Assembly: GCA_944385065.1 (NCBI GenBank)
Contig: CALWVX010000002.1
Location: forward strand, 1-30,279
Reading direction: 5' to 3'
Source of the DNA: an uncultured Oscillospiraceae bacterium
GTDB taxonomy: Bacteria > Bacillota > Clostridia > Oscillospirales > Oscillospiraceae
Length of the DNA stretch: 30,279 nucleotides
The notes beneath the pieces are model-generated. The model was not told the DNA's origin. It ran no database searches and saw nothing but the letters and a program-made list of their open reading frames with translations. A program made the translations under genes and the position numbers. Of this stretch, positions 15,828-23,248 are shown piece by piece. The first letter of the stretch is position 1, and each line of letters opens with the position of its first letter.

Positions 15828-16913
15828 TCAGTTCTGGTACTGGGCGAGCGCGTCCATGACGTCCTGACCGAAGTCTTCCGCGGCGGTGTCATACATGGGG
15901 GCGACCGCCTCAGAGAAGGTAGCGCGCTGCTCGTCGGTCAGATAGGTGACCTCCATGCCCTCATCGGCCAGCCGCTGGATGTATTCATCGTTCTCGGTGA
16001 CCTCCAGATTTCTCTGATAGTCCACCAGATAGTCCTGCACGCCCTGGTCCACAATGGCCTTGGCCTGCTCGTCCAGACCATTGTAGAAGTCGGTGTTGAT
16101 GATGATGGTGCACAGGTCATAGATGTGCTCGGTGGTGCTCAGATACTTCTGGACCTCCTGGAACTTGGACTCATAGATCAGGGAGGCGGGGTTCTCCTCG
16201 CCGTCGACAGTGCCCTGCTGCAGGGCGGTGAACAGCTCCGAGAAGCTCATGGGGGTAGCGTTGGCGCCCATCAGATCAAACATGGTCACGAACATCTCGT
16301 TGGACATGCAGCGCATCTTCAGGCCGGCCAGATCCTCCACCGTATTGAGGGGGCGCACGTCATTGGTCATGTTGCGGATGCCGTTGAAGTTATAGCCCAG
16401 GTTGGTCAGACCCACATTGGCGTCCGCCAGCTTCTGGGTCAGCAGCTGGCCCAGCTCGCCGTCCACGGCCTCGAAGGTGTTCTCGGGGCTGGTGAACAGA
16501 TAGGGCATGGCCAGAATGCCGAAGGCGGGCACATAGGTGTTCATGACGCTGGCGGAGGGAACCACCATGGTCAGCGTGCCCATGGCCACCGACTCCAGCA
16601 TGGCCTCATCGCCGCCCAGCACGCTGTTGGGGAAGAGCTCCACCTGGATGGCGCCGCCGGACTGCTCTTCCACAAACTTCTCAAACTCCAGGCAGGAGCG
16701 GTGCAGGGAGTGGTTCTCCGAGCAGATGTGGCCCAGCGAGATGGTATACTCTCCGCCGGTATAGCTGCCGTCTCCCGCTCCGGAGGAGGAGGGGGTGGAG
16801 GTGCCGGCACTTCCGGGGTTGGAGCCGCTCGCGGAGGGATTGCTCTGGTTTCCGCAGGAAACCAGAGCTACGGCCATGGCCGTAGCCAAGATGACGCTCA
16901 AGAGTTTCTTCAT
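15828..16913 (-). CDS. dctP: TRAP transporter substrate-binding lipoprotein (DctP)
   Basis: Solute-binding subunit (361 residues) that captures the substrate outside the membrane. The signal peptide ends in the lipobox LVSC with lipidated C20, followed by a Ser/Gly/Pro-rich linker to about residue 50. The mature part has DctP features: GHICSENHSLHRSCLEFEKFV, then NFNGIRNMTNDVRPLNTVEDLAGLKMRCM, which includes the arginine expected to bind a substrate carboxylate, then FSELFTALQQGTVDGEENP. The ATG at 16913 follows AGGAG. It begins 49 bp after the AcnX small-subunit gene. Two perfect inverted repeats lie in the signal-peptide codons (16842-16886). Confidence 0.95.
   Translation of the reverse strand: MKKLLSVILATAMAVALVSCGNQSNPSASGSNPGSAGTSTPSSSGAGDGSYTGGEYTISLGHICSENHSLHRSCLEFEKFVEEQSGGAIQVELFPNSVLGGDEAMLESVAMGTLTMVVPSASVMNTYVPAFGILAMPYLFTSPENTFEAVDGELGQLLTQKLADANVGLTNLGYNFNGIRNMTNDVRPLNTVEDLAGLKMRCMSNEMFVTMFDLMGANATPMSFSELFTALQQGTVDGEENPASLIYESKFQEVQKYLSTTEHIYDLCTIIINTDFYNGLDEQAKAIVDQGVQDYLVDYQRNLEVTENDEYIQRLADEGMEVTYLTDEQRATFSEAVAPMYDTAAEDFGQDVMDALAQYQN
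16842..16886. repeat. Two perfect inverted repeats in the dctP signal-peptide codons
   Basis: GCTCTGGTTTCC (16842-16853) pairs with 16857-16868 around a 3-nt loop. Overlapping by two bases, 16867-16886 is a perfect 20-bp palindrome centred on GGCCATGGCC. Together they cover codons 10-24 of dctP. Confidence 0.8.
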
Positions 16914-16962
16914 TTCATTTTCTCCTTTCAAATATTGGTTTCATTAACTCCGGACCTCGAAA

Positions 16963-17370
16963 TTACAGAATCGTAATGACTCCCGCATCCGCGTCCAGAG
17001 ATAACTTCATCCCCGTCTGCACCTCCTGGAAGAATTCCGGATCCACCCGGTGCACCATGGGCAGCTCCATGGCGGCCGCCGCAGCCACCAGAACGGTGTC
17101 CGCCTCCTGCACCACAATGGCGGCGGGGGCGTTGTCCCGCTTCATCAGCTTGTACAGTCCGTCCAGCTGGACCACCGAGCTGCCCTTGCCGGAGGGCATG
17201 ATCAGAATCTTGCCCACCACGCACTTGCCTAGGGCGTCGTGATTGCGCTCCTTGACAATGCCGGTCTCGGGCTCCACCAGATAGAAGCAGATCGCATCCT
17301 TGGAAACCAGGGCCTCGGCGCAGTCCACCTTGCCCTTGGTGATCTGGCTGCAGGTAAATGTCTTGCTCAT
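16963..17370 (-). CDS. Aconitase X small (swivel) subunit, copy 1
   Basis: DUF126 swivel-domain subunit (135 residues) of a two-gene aconitase X hydro-lyase. The conserved loop PSGKGSSVVQ (59-68) carries the serine that contributes to the active site in this family. The start overlaps the large-subunit stop in an ATGA, so the two are coupled. The downstream neighbour is dctP, placing the enzyme in a transport operon. Characterised bacterial AcnX members dehydrate cis-3-hydroxy-L-proline, and an archaeal member dehydrates phosphomevalonate. The substrate here is unknown. It is clearly homologous to the small subunit at 21524-21931. Confidence 0.9.
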   Translation of the reverse strand: MSKTFTCSQITKGKVDCAEALVSKDAICFYLVEPETGIVKERNHDALGKCVVGKILIMPSGKGSSVVQLDGLYKLMKRDNAPAAIVVQEADTVLVAAAAAMELPMVHRVDPEFFQEVQTGMKLSLDADAGVITIL

Positions 17371-18584
17371 TTCAGCACCTCCCCGATGATCGCGGCCTCC
17401 ACGGCCTCCTCGATGGGCCGGATAATAAACTCGATGTCCCGGATCTCATTATAATAGGCGCACTTGGGAGAATCGGTCACGCCGACCCCGTGATAATAGG
17501 GCTGCCAGCAGGGAGGCACATCGATGCAGGTGTCGGATACGATATGTCCGCCCGCCCGCTGAATAATGGCGTTATAGCCCATCCGCACCGCCAGCTCCTT
17601 GGTCAGGGAGCTGACCAGCAGCCACACGGGAACCTTGAACTTTCTCCCCTCGCAGACCCGGGCAATGGTGGCCACCTGATTAATGGTGATGTGGGGGCAG
17701 CCGAACATGGCAAAGTCGATCTTCTTGGGCTCCCGGCACAGGCGCTGCCGGGTGTCGGCCAGATCCTGCTCGGTAATGGTGATGACTTCCTTGATCTTCT
17801 TGTTGCCCACCGCGGCCTCAAAGGTGGGGGCCTCGGGGGTGATTCCCTCAATGTGATACATGGACACGCAGCCGGAGGTGTTCAGCTGGGCGCCGAAATT
17901 CATGAATCCCTCGGGCGTGGGCCGCTTCTTGATGCCCCGGAAGATGGGGATCTCCAGTCCCTTGTACTTCTCCGGGTAGCACCAGCCCAGGATCTGATAG
18001 TCGAAATCGCTCTCGATCTTCGCCTGGACATCCACCTCGATCTCCGCTTTGCGGTTTTCATCCAGCAGCAGGCCATAGCGGGGCACCATTCCGGTGACGG
18101 CGGCGCACAGCGCGCTGTTGGAGCCCTCCCGGTTGGTCCGGGCCCCGATCACCGAGTTGACATAGGGGGTGGCGCTGGACTCGGAGAAAGCGATCACCTC
18201 GCCGTAGGCGGGGACGTTCTGCTGCAGGTAGGGGGTACAGTTGAAGGTGAGCTGGGCGCCCAGCTTCCGATAGGCCTCGTTGGTGGCCGAGACGATGTTG
18301 ACACCCTCTTCGGGGATTTCAAACAGGTGATCATTCAGGTACTTGAGGTTGATGCTGGGGTTGACCGTGGGGGGGATCTTGCATTTCGCGCCCTTGGACA
18401 GCAGCTTCTCGGCAAACCACAGGTCCGCGTCCTGGGCGCTCAGGGCTACATGCGTCCGGGTAATGGGAACAAAGCAGTCCGCGTCAAAGGCGTTGCCGAT
18501 GGCAACCTGGATCCCCAGGGCGTAGGCCATTCCCTCGCCGTATTTCCCATCCAGAATATCCTGTTCATAACCTGTCAATTTCAT
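17367..18584 (-). CDS. Aconitase X large (catalytic) subunit, copy 1
   Basis: DUF521 catalytic subunit (405 residues) of aconitase X, an iron-sulfur hydro-lyase. Strongly conserved blocks are MDGKYGEG-like LDGKYGEGMA (11-20), NCTPY (115-119), GEVIAFSESSATPY (128-141), GARTNREGSNSALCAAVTG (147-165), FGCPH (294-298) and DSPKCAYY (371-378). Candidate cluster or active-site cysteines are C116, C160, C296, C353 and C375; I cannot tell by eye which bind iron. The start is the ATG at 18584, aligning with the copy-2 N-terminus, with GAGGTG upstream; an in-frame TTG at 18608 is rejected. It heads a six-gene operon with a consensus promoter and operator-like motifs upstream. Confidence 0.92.
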   Translation of the reverse strand: MKLTGYEQDILDGKYGEGMAYALGIQVAIGNAFDADCFVPITRTHVALSAQDADLWFAEKLLSKGAKCKIPPTVNPSINLKYLNDHLFEIPEEGVNIVSATNEAYRKLGAQLTFNCTPYLQQNVPAYGEVIAFSESSATPYVNSVIGARTNREGSNSALCAAVTGMVPRYGLLLDENRKAEIEVDVQAKIESDFDYQILGWCYPEKYKGLEIPIFRGIKKRPTPEGFMNFGAQLNTSGCVSMYHIEGITPEAPTFEAAVGNKKIKEVITITEQDLADTRQRLCREPKKIDFAMFGCPHITINQVATIARVCEGRKFKVPVWLLVSSLTKELAVRMGYNAIIQRAGGHIVSDTCIDVPPCWQPYYHGVGVTDSPKCAYYNEIRDIEFIIRPIEEAVEAAIIGEVLK

Positions 18585-18630
18585 GTTACGTACGACACCT
18601 CGATTCAAAGATTCAAAACTCCATCCATGT

Positions 18631-18654
18631 ACTTGTATACTTGTTTATACTTGT
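18631..18654. promoter_or_regulatory. GntR operator cluster in the acnX1 leader
   Basis: ACTTGT occurs three times (18631-18636, 18639-18644, 18649-18654), including CTTGTATACTTG at 18632-18643, a near match to the CTTGTATACAAG palindrome before acnX copy 2. It lies in the predicted untranslated leader, about 50 bp from the acnX1 start. Confidence 0.55.
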
Positions 18655-18720
18655 CGCTGATCGCCGATTCAAACAAAACACCGAACTTTTCATACAGTGA
18701 AACCTCAATCGCAGCGTTCA

Positions 18721-18732
18721 CTTGTATACTAC
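18721..18732. promoter_or_regulatory. GntR operator-like site at the acnX1 start of transcription
   Basis: CTTGTATACTAC, nine identical bases out of the CTTGTATACAAG palindrome, begins about 4 bp after the predicted transcription start. A bound regulator would block initiation or early elongation. Confidence 0.6.
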
Positions 18733-18741
18733 CTAGGGTTC

Positions 18742-18770
18742 ATTATAATGCCCGAAAAAGCTTTTGTCAA
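18742..18770 (-). promoter_or_regulatory. Sigma-A promoter of the acnX1-TRAP-LarA operon
   Basis: On the minus strand, perfect TTGACA (18770-18765) and perfect TATAAT (18747-18742) are 17 bp apart. The predicted start near 18735 gives a leader of about 150 nt. Confidence 0.88.
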
Positions 18771-18970
18771 TTAGCAGTTTATTTATATAAAATGTATAAA
18801 TTGAAAAATGCGAGATAAAAATGATATTTTTTCATATATTTTCTTTTTTTCGTAATTTTTTCAACCCACCGAAAGAAATTAAATTTCTTCCTCTATTTTC
18901 TGAAGAAAAGAAATTCAGCTTTTTCCACAAGCCTCTTTCCGGGACAATCCAATTTTATGCGCTCTCTTCC

Positions 18971-18999
18971 TTGTTTTTTTCAGTTCCCTGTGATAAAAT
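18971..18999 (+). promoter_or_regulatory. Probable promoter of the GntR gene
   Basis: TTGTTT (18971-18976) and TAAAAT (18994-18999) are 17 bp apart, about 125 bp upstream of the regulator start. No copy of the operator motif overlaps it. Confidence 0.45.
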
Positions 19000-19123
19000 G
19001 TATTATTACACTCCATTATAAAAACGTACCAGATCAGCTCAGCGCCAGAGACCGGCCGTTCCCTCTCCCGCCCTGAGCCGCGCCCAGGGGAAATCACCTA
19101 TGATTTGGGGAAAGGAACCGGAT

Positions 19124-19804
19124 ATGTTGGAAGGAAAGAAGAAGCGAGCCAGAACTGATACCCTGATGTACACCGCATACCAGACCATTAAAGAGGCTAT
19201 CTGCACCGGTGAAATCCGCTCCGGAGACCTGCTGAGCGAGTCTCAGATCGCCGCCGGCATGGGAATCAGCCGCACCCCCCTGCGGGAGGCCTTGGCCGCC
19301 CTGGAAAACGAGGGGCTGGTGGAGATCAGGCGGGGCGTGGGAGCCAAGGTGAAGCCTCTTTCCCAGCGGGATGTGATCTATGTCTATGAGCTCCGGCGGG
19401 TGCTGGAGCCGCTCGCGGCCCAAACCGCCGTTCTCCATCTGACCAAAAAGGATCTTCAGGAATTTCGGGCCAGTTTTCAGGGCCTGATCCAATACCAGGA
19501 CGCCCCGCTGCAGGTCCAGATTACAAAGTATGCGGAAGTGGACTGGCATTTTCATATGGCGATCGTGGAAAAATCGGAAAACCCCTATCTTCCCAAAATG
19601 ATGAACCTGATTCTCCCCACGATCCGGCGCCTCCAGGTGATCTCCTACCGCCCGGAAAACTACAGTCTGGAGGAGACCGTTGCCCAGCATATGGAGCTGA
19701 TCGACGCCCTGGAGAGCGGGGATATTGCAATCGTATGCCAGCAGATCCGGGACCATCTGACCTGGTCCATGAACGGCTTCCTCAATCCCACCACCGAGTG
19801 GTGA
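19124..19804 (+). CDS. FadR-type GntR regulator (FCD domain)
   Basis: Ligand-responsive DNA-binding protein of 226 residues. The winged helix at about 14-78 contains LSESQIAAGMGISRTPLREALAALENEGLV, the GntR signature. The FCD effector domain (about 85-220) has the metal-binding set D140, H144, H189 and H211, so the effector is probably a carboxylate bound through a metal ion. The ATG at 19124 has AAAGGA 7-8 nt before it; a start at 19100 with AGGGG is also possible. The gene lies between the two AcnX systems, and TTGTATACAA-like sites, the expected form for this subfamily, sit at both AcnX promoters. It is the likely local repressor relieved by the pathway substrate. Confidence 0.93.
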   Translation: MLEGKKKRARTDTLMYTAYQTIKEAICTGEIRSGDLLSESQIAAGMGISRTPLREALAALENEGLVEIRRGVGAKVKPLSQRDVIYVYELRRVLEPLAAQTAVLHLTKKDLQEFRASFQGLIQYQDAPLQVQITKYAEVDWHFHMAIVEKSENPYLPKMMNLILPTIRRLQVISYRPENYSLEETVAQHMELIDALESGDIAIVCQQIRDHLTWSMNGFLNPTTEW

Positions 19805-19827
19805 ACCTCCGCCAGTCCCCTTCTGTC

Positions 19828-19876
19828 ACGCAGTCTGAACGGCCGTGCACGCGGCTTTTCAGGCTGCGTCTTTTTT
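19828..19876 (+). terminator. Terminator of the GntR gene
   Basis: ACGCAGTCTGA (19828-19838) pairs with TCAGGCTGCGT (19859-19869) over 11 positions including one G-U pair. A C and then six T follow (19871-19876). It begins 24 bp after the stop codon. Confidence 0.85.
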
Positions 19877-20117
19877 CGGGCGCGGCTCCTTCGGCCTCCC
19901 GCTGTTGTATACTGGCTCGGAACGGGGGGTGGGAGGAATCTCTTGCGGCGTCCTATCTTACCTGCCCGGCCCCTTTTCTCCTTCTTTCAGCCCATATTTG
20001 GGAATAATCCGCACAATCCGCCGTTTTTTCGGGGCTTCCACCCGTTTCTCCCCTTCTCCGTTTTCTACAATTTGCATAAGAAAGAACAGGAATTGAAAAT
20101 AAAATTTGTCCGGATGA

Positions 20118-20146
20118 TTGACAAGGCGCTGGGGGAGGTCTATAAT
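20118..20146 (+). promoter_or_regulatory. Sigma-A promoter of acnX copy 2
   Basis: Perfect TTGACA (20118-20123) and perfect TATAAT (20141-20146), 17 bp apart. The predicted start is near 20153, leaving a leader of about 155 nt, the same design as the acnX1 promoter. Confidence 0.9.
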
Positions 20147-20158
20147 AAAGCTACCGAA

Positions 20159-20170
20159 CTTGTATACAAG
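20159..20170. promoter_or_regulatory. GntR operator palindrome CTTGTATACAAG
   Basis: Perfect 12-bp palindrome starting about 6 bp after the predicted transcription start of acnX copy 2. It fits the FadR-subfamily half-site pattern (GT-N2-AC core) and is the best copy of the motif also found at 18632 and 18721. Confidence 0.75.
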
Positions 20171-20182
20171 CGAAACGCAAAA

Positions 20183-20227
20183 AAGACAAAAGCGCCTTCT
20201 CCCTGGGGAGTCAGACGCCTTTGTCTT
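20183..20227 (+). other. Leader hairpin of acnX copy 2
   Basis: AAGACAAA (20183-20190) pairs with TTTGTCTT (20220-20227), continuing after one mismatch with GCG/CGC, and the loop holds a small CTCC/GGAG stem. No T-run follows, so it is not a terminator by itself. It may be an mRNA-protecting stem. Confidence 0.5.
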
Positions 20228-20307
20228 GCCTGCATTATAAATCCCAGCGGCCGGAACTGTCAAGTCCCAAGCGAACAAATTTTGCTGACTAAGGGAGGAA
20301 CCGCACT

Positions 20308-21522
20308 ATGAAGCTTACTGACGAACAACAGGCCATGATGGATGGCAAGTACGGAGAGGGCGCCGCCTATGCCATGAAAATCCAGTTTGCCCTGGGGGAG
20401 GCCTTTGACGCTCCCCGCATGGTTCCCATCACCCGGGCTCACATCGCCCTGAGCAATCAGGCCGGCGACCTCTGGTTCGCCGAGAAGATGTACAAGGCGG
20501 GGGCCCGCTGCCGGGTGGCCCCCACAGTCAACCCCGGCTTCTGTCTGGGCCATTTCACCGGCGACTGCGCCCACCCCGTCAGCGAGGAGGACGCCGACCA
20601 CATGCGCCGCACCGACGCCGCTTATCGGGGGCTTGGCGCGATACTGTCCTACAACTGCACGCCCTATATCGCCACCAACGTCCCCAACTTCGGTGAGGTG
20701 ATCGCCTTCTCCGAGTCCAGCGCCACTCCCTATGCCAACGCCGTCTGGGGCGCCCGGACCAACCGGGAGAGCGCCAACAGCGCGCTGTGCGCCGCCGTCA
20801 CCGGCTGCGTCCCCGAGTACGGCCTGCTGCTGGACGAGAACCGGAAGGGCGATATTCTGGTTCATGTGGAAGCCAACATGAAGTCCGACTACGAGTATCA
20901 TCTGCTGGGCATGATTGGCGACAAGATCGGCGAAGGTATTCCGGTGTTCACCGGCCTGCCCAAGTATATCAGCTCCGAGGCCCTGCGCAATCTGGGGGCT
21001 CAGCTGAACACCTCCGGCGCCTACGGCATGTACCACATCGTGGGCTTCACCCCCGAGGCCCCCACGCTGGAGGCGGCTCTGGGCGGCAAGAAGCCCAAGC
21101 ACGAGGTGGTCATCACCGACAAGGACCTGAAGGACTTTGAGGAGAAGTTCAGCGACGCCTCCCACGACGGCAAGGTGGACTTCGCCATGTTCGGCTGCCC
21201 CCACTTCACGCTGAAGGAGGCCATGTACATCGCCCGCAAGATCGAGGGCAAGAAGCTGGCCATCCCCATGTACATCCTCACCTCCAGCGACTGGGCGGAG
21301 ATGGCCCATCGCATGGGTGTGTATGACGTGCTCGCCGCCGCCGGCGCCGAGCTGATCCCCGACTCCTGCCCCGACCAGCCCTGCTGGCACTATCTGAAGG
21401 GCAAGGTGGGCATCACCGAATCTCCCAAGTGCGCCTATTATCCCCGCCGCAGAGGCATCAACTTTATGATCCGCGACCTGGACACCTGCATCGAGGCCGC
21501 CCTGACTGGAGAGGTGAAATAA
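20308..21522 (+). CDS. Aconitase X large (catalytic) subunit, copy 2
   Basis: Second DUF521 catalytic subunit (404 residues), aligning along its whole length with copy 1 at 17367-18584; by eye roughly half the residues are identical. All main blocks are kept: MDGKYGEGAA (11-20), NCTPY (116-120), GARTNRESANSALCAAVTG (148-166), FGCPH (295-299), ESPKCAYY (371-378). Cysteines C117, C161, C297, C354 and C375 correspond to those of copy 1. The 205-225 region and 70-105 differ most, which would suit different substrates. ATG with GGGAGGAA upstream. It is followed one base later by its small subunit, and no transporter is attached. Probably a hydro-lyase of the same regulon. Confidence 0.92.
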   Translation: MKLTDEQQAMMDGKYGEGAAYAMKIQFALGEAFDAPRMVPITRAHIALSNQAGDLWFAEKMYKAGARCRVAPTVNPGFCLGHFTGDCAHPVSEEDADHMRRTDAAYRGLGAILSYNCTPYIATNVPNFGEVIAFSESSATPYANAVWGARTNRESANSALCAAVTGCVPEYGLLLDENRKGDILVHVEANMKSDYEYHLLGMIGDKIGEGIPVFTGLPKYISSEALRNLGAQLNTSGAYGMYHIVGFTPEAPTLEAALGGKKPKHEVVITDKDLKDFEEKFSDASHDGKVDFAMFGCPHFTLKEAMYIARKIEGKKLAIPMYILTSSDWAEMAHRMGVYDVLAAAGAELIPDSCPDQPCWHYLKGKVGITESPKCAYYPRRRGINFMIRDLDTCIEAALTGEVK

Positions 21523-21523
21523 G

Positions 21524-21931
21524 ATGTCGAAGAAGTTTTCCTGCCACAAGATCGCCGAGGGCAAGGCCAAGGCGGAGGCCATCATCACCCACGACCGCAT
21601 CATGTTCTATCAGGTCCGCCCGGAGGACGGCGTGATGGAGGAGAAAAACCACGAGCTGGAGGGCCGCTCCATCGCCCAGAAGGTGCTGCTGTTCCCCGGC
21701 GGAAAGGGCAGCTCGGTGGTGCAGCAGGACGGGCTGTATCATCTGGACCGCTTCCACAACATGCCCGCCGCCCTGATTATCCAGGACCCCGACCCGGTGC
21801 TGGTGGCCGGCGCCATTATCATGGAGCTCCCCATGGTGGACAAAGTGGAGCCCGCCTTCTATGAGATGGTCAAGGACGGCGATATGGTGGAGGTCAACGC
21901 CGACGAGGGATATGTGGAGATTCTGGACTGA
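21524..21931 (+). CDS. Aconitase X small (swivel) subunit, copy 2
   Basis: DUF126 swivel subunit (135 residues) partnering the large subunit that ends one base upstream. The active-site loop PGGKGSSVVQQ is at 58-68, matching copy 1. The ribosome site AGAGGTG lies within the last codons of the large-subunit gene, so translation is coupled. A strong terminator follows 37 bp after the stop, making acnX2 a two-gene unit. Confidence 0.9.
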   Translation: MSKKFSCHKIAEGKAKAEAIITHDRIMFYQVRPEDGVMEEKNHELEGRSIAQKVLLFPGGKGSSVVQQDGLYHLDRFHNMPAALIIQDPDPVLVAGAIIMELPMVDKVEPAFYEMVKDGDMVEVNADEGYVEILD

Positions 21932-21968
21932 ACTCTCCGCCTCCCCCGCGGTCCCCTTTTCTGACACA

Positions 21969-22010
21969 AACGGGAATCAGCCCCAGCCGGGGCTGATTCC
22001 CGTTCTTTAT
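21969..22010 (+). terminator. Terminator after acnX copy 2
   Basis: Perfect 16-bp stem (21969-21984, AACGGGAATCAGCCCC, with 21989-22004) around an AGCC loop, followed by a T-rich tail TTCTTTAT. Confidence 0.92.
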
Positions 22011-22091
22011 GCGTCCCTGCGGGAACCGCGCGCCGCCCTCATATTTAAGAAAATTCTAAGAAAATTGATGGGAATTCTTAAGATGTCCCTC

Positions 22092-22121
22092 TTGCGCTTC
22101 TAACCGATGCCAAGATATAAT
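22092..22121 (+). promoter_or_regulatory. Promoter of the moxR-DUF2201 pair
   Basis: TTGCGC (22092-22097) and perfect TATAAT (22116-22121), 18 bp apart, about 68 bp before the ATPase start. An imperfect inverted repeat built on TTAAGAA/TTCTTAA lies just upstream (about 22048-22081). Confidence 0.6.
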
Positions 22122-22189
22122 GCAACAAACCCGCGGGCAGGAAGCCTTCGTTCCCGCCCGCCATCCCAACAAAGGAGAACCGTTCTGAT

Positions 22190-23248
22190 ATGAATCTCAC
22201 GGTCACCGTCAACCACAAGCAGCTGCTGGATGTGCTCCTGAACGTGGGGCTGATCCGGTCGGTCTTTATCTGGGGGGCGCCCGGCATCGGGAAGTCCGCC
22301 ATCGTGCAGGAATTCGCGGACAGCCTGGGGCTGGAGTGCGTCTCCCTGCTGGGCAGCCAGCTGGCTCCGGAGGACATTATCGGCGTCCCCCAGATTCGGG
22401 ACGGCTTCAGCCAGTTCTGCCCGCCCCGGACCATCGCCCGGTCCCAGCCCTATGTGCTCTTTCTGGACGAGCTGAACGCCTGCACCTCCGAGGTGCAGAA
22501 GGCCTTTTACTCCCTGATCCATGAGCGGCGCATTGGAGAATACCATCTGCCCGAGGGCTCCATCGTGGTGGGGGCGGGCAACCGGGCCCAGGACAACGCC
22601 ATCACCCGCCCCATGTCCTCCGCTCTGATCAACCGGATGTTTCATGTGGAGCTCACCGCCAGCCCCCGGCTGTGGCTGGAGTGGGCGGCCCAGAACAACA
22701 TCCACCCCTTCGTCTATGACTACATCTCCAGCCGCCCGGACCACCTGTGGTCCAAGCCGCCCAAGAGCGAGGAACCTTTCTCCACCCCCCGCTCCTGGCA
22801 TATGCTCAGCGACGCCATCCAGAGCTACGGCCCCGACATCGGCGAGGACAGTCTGCGGGTGCTGGCCGCCGGCAGTCTCAGCCCTCAGCACGCCACCCAG
22901 TTTCTGGCCTATATCCGACAGGTGCGCAGCCAGTATGCTCTGGACAAGATTCTGTCCGGAGAGCAGCCCTGGCCCAGTCGGCCGGAGGAGCGGGACGTGC
23001 TCTATTTCCTGGCCCAGTCCCTTCGGGCCCGGCTGGTCAAGGAACTGCCCCCGGAGCGAAGCAAGCTCAGCGGCGACAGCCGCACTCTGGTCCTCCAGGC
23101 CAAAGACCGCCTCACCGAGCTGGCCGACCTCAGTCTGGAGATCGCCCGGATGGCGGTGACTCCGGAGGACGGCAGAGAACTGCCCGACTGGTTTGTGGTG
23201 GAGCTGTTCCGGGACCTGCCCCGCCTGGCCGACAAGCGAAACGGATGA
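22190..23248 (+). CDS. MoxR-type AAA+ ATPase paired with DUF2201 protein
   Basis: AAA+ ATPase of 352 residues. Walker A is GAPGIGKS (29-36), Walker B YVLFLDELN (88-96), sensor 1 GAGNR (128-132), and a candidate arginine finger lies at R149 in ALINRMF. The C-terminal 150 residues are helical and charged. It starts at an ATG with AAAGGAG upstream and its stop overlaps the start of the next gene in an ATGA. MoxR ATPases coupled to VWA proteins act as assembly or remodelling chaperones; this one is a different lineage from the ATPase at 4755-5609, which has an extra N-terminal segment before Walker A. No client enzyme is evident nearby. Confidence 0.9.
   Translation: MNLTVTVNHKQLLDVLLNVGLIRSVFIWGAPGIGKSAIVQEFADSLGLECVSLLGSQLAPEDIIGVPQIRDGFSQFCPPRTIARSQPYVLFLDELNACTSEVQKAFYSLIHERRIGEYHLPEGSIVVGAGNRAQDNAITRPMSSALINRMFHVELTASPRLWLEWAAQNNIHPFVYDYISSRPDHLWSKPPKSEEPFSTPRSWHMLSDAIQSYGPDIGEDSLRVLAAGSLSPQHATQFLAYIRQVRSQYALDKILSGEQPWPSRPEERDVLYFLAQSLRARLVKELPPERSKLSGDSRTLVLQAKDRLTELADLSLEIARMAVTPEDGRELPDWFVVELFRDLPRLADKRNG

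Larger units (their letters stand above)
18585..19123. other. Divergent regulatory region, AT-rich
   Basis: 539 bp between the AcnX copy 1 operon and the GntR gene. It holds the acnX1 promoter, two operator clusters and a weaker GntR promoter. About 18771-18990 is very rich in A and T, against a GC-rich genome, with a loose inverted repeat AATTTCTT/AAGAAATT around 18883-18916. I see no convincing gene in it; a 66-codon frame at 18821-19021 is low-complexity and lacks a ribosome site. Confidence 0.7.
19805..20307. other. Intergenic region before acnX copy 2
   Basis: 503 bp holding the GntR terminator (19828-19876), then about 240 bp in which I see nothing definite, then the acnX2 promoter, operator and leader hairpin. 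Small open frames here have no supporting ribosome site or recognisable product. Confidence 0.7.

Noticed and set aside
18821..19021. A 66-codon frame in the AT-rich intergenic region
   Set aside because: F/S/K-rich, no ribosome site and overlaps the predicted GntR promoter.
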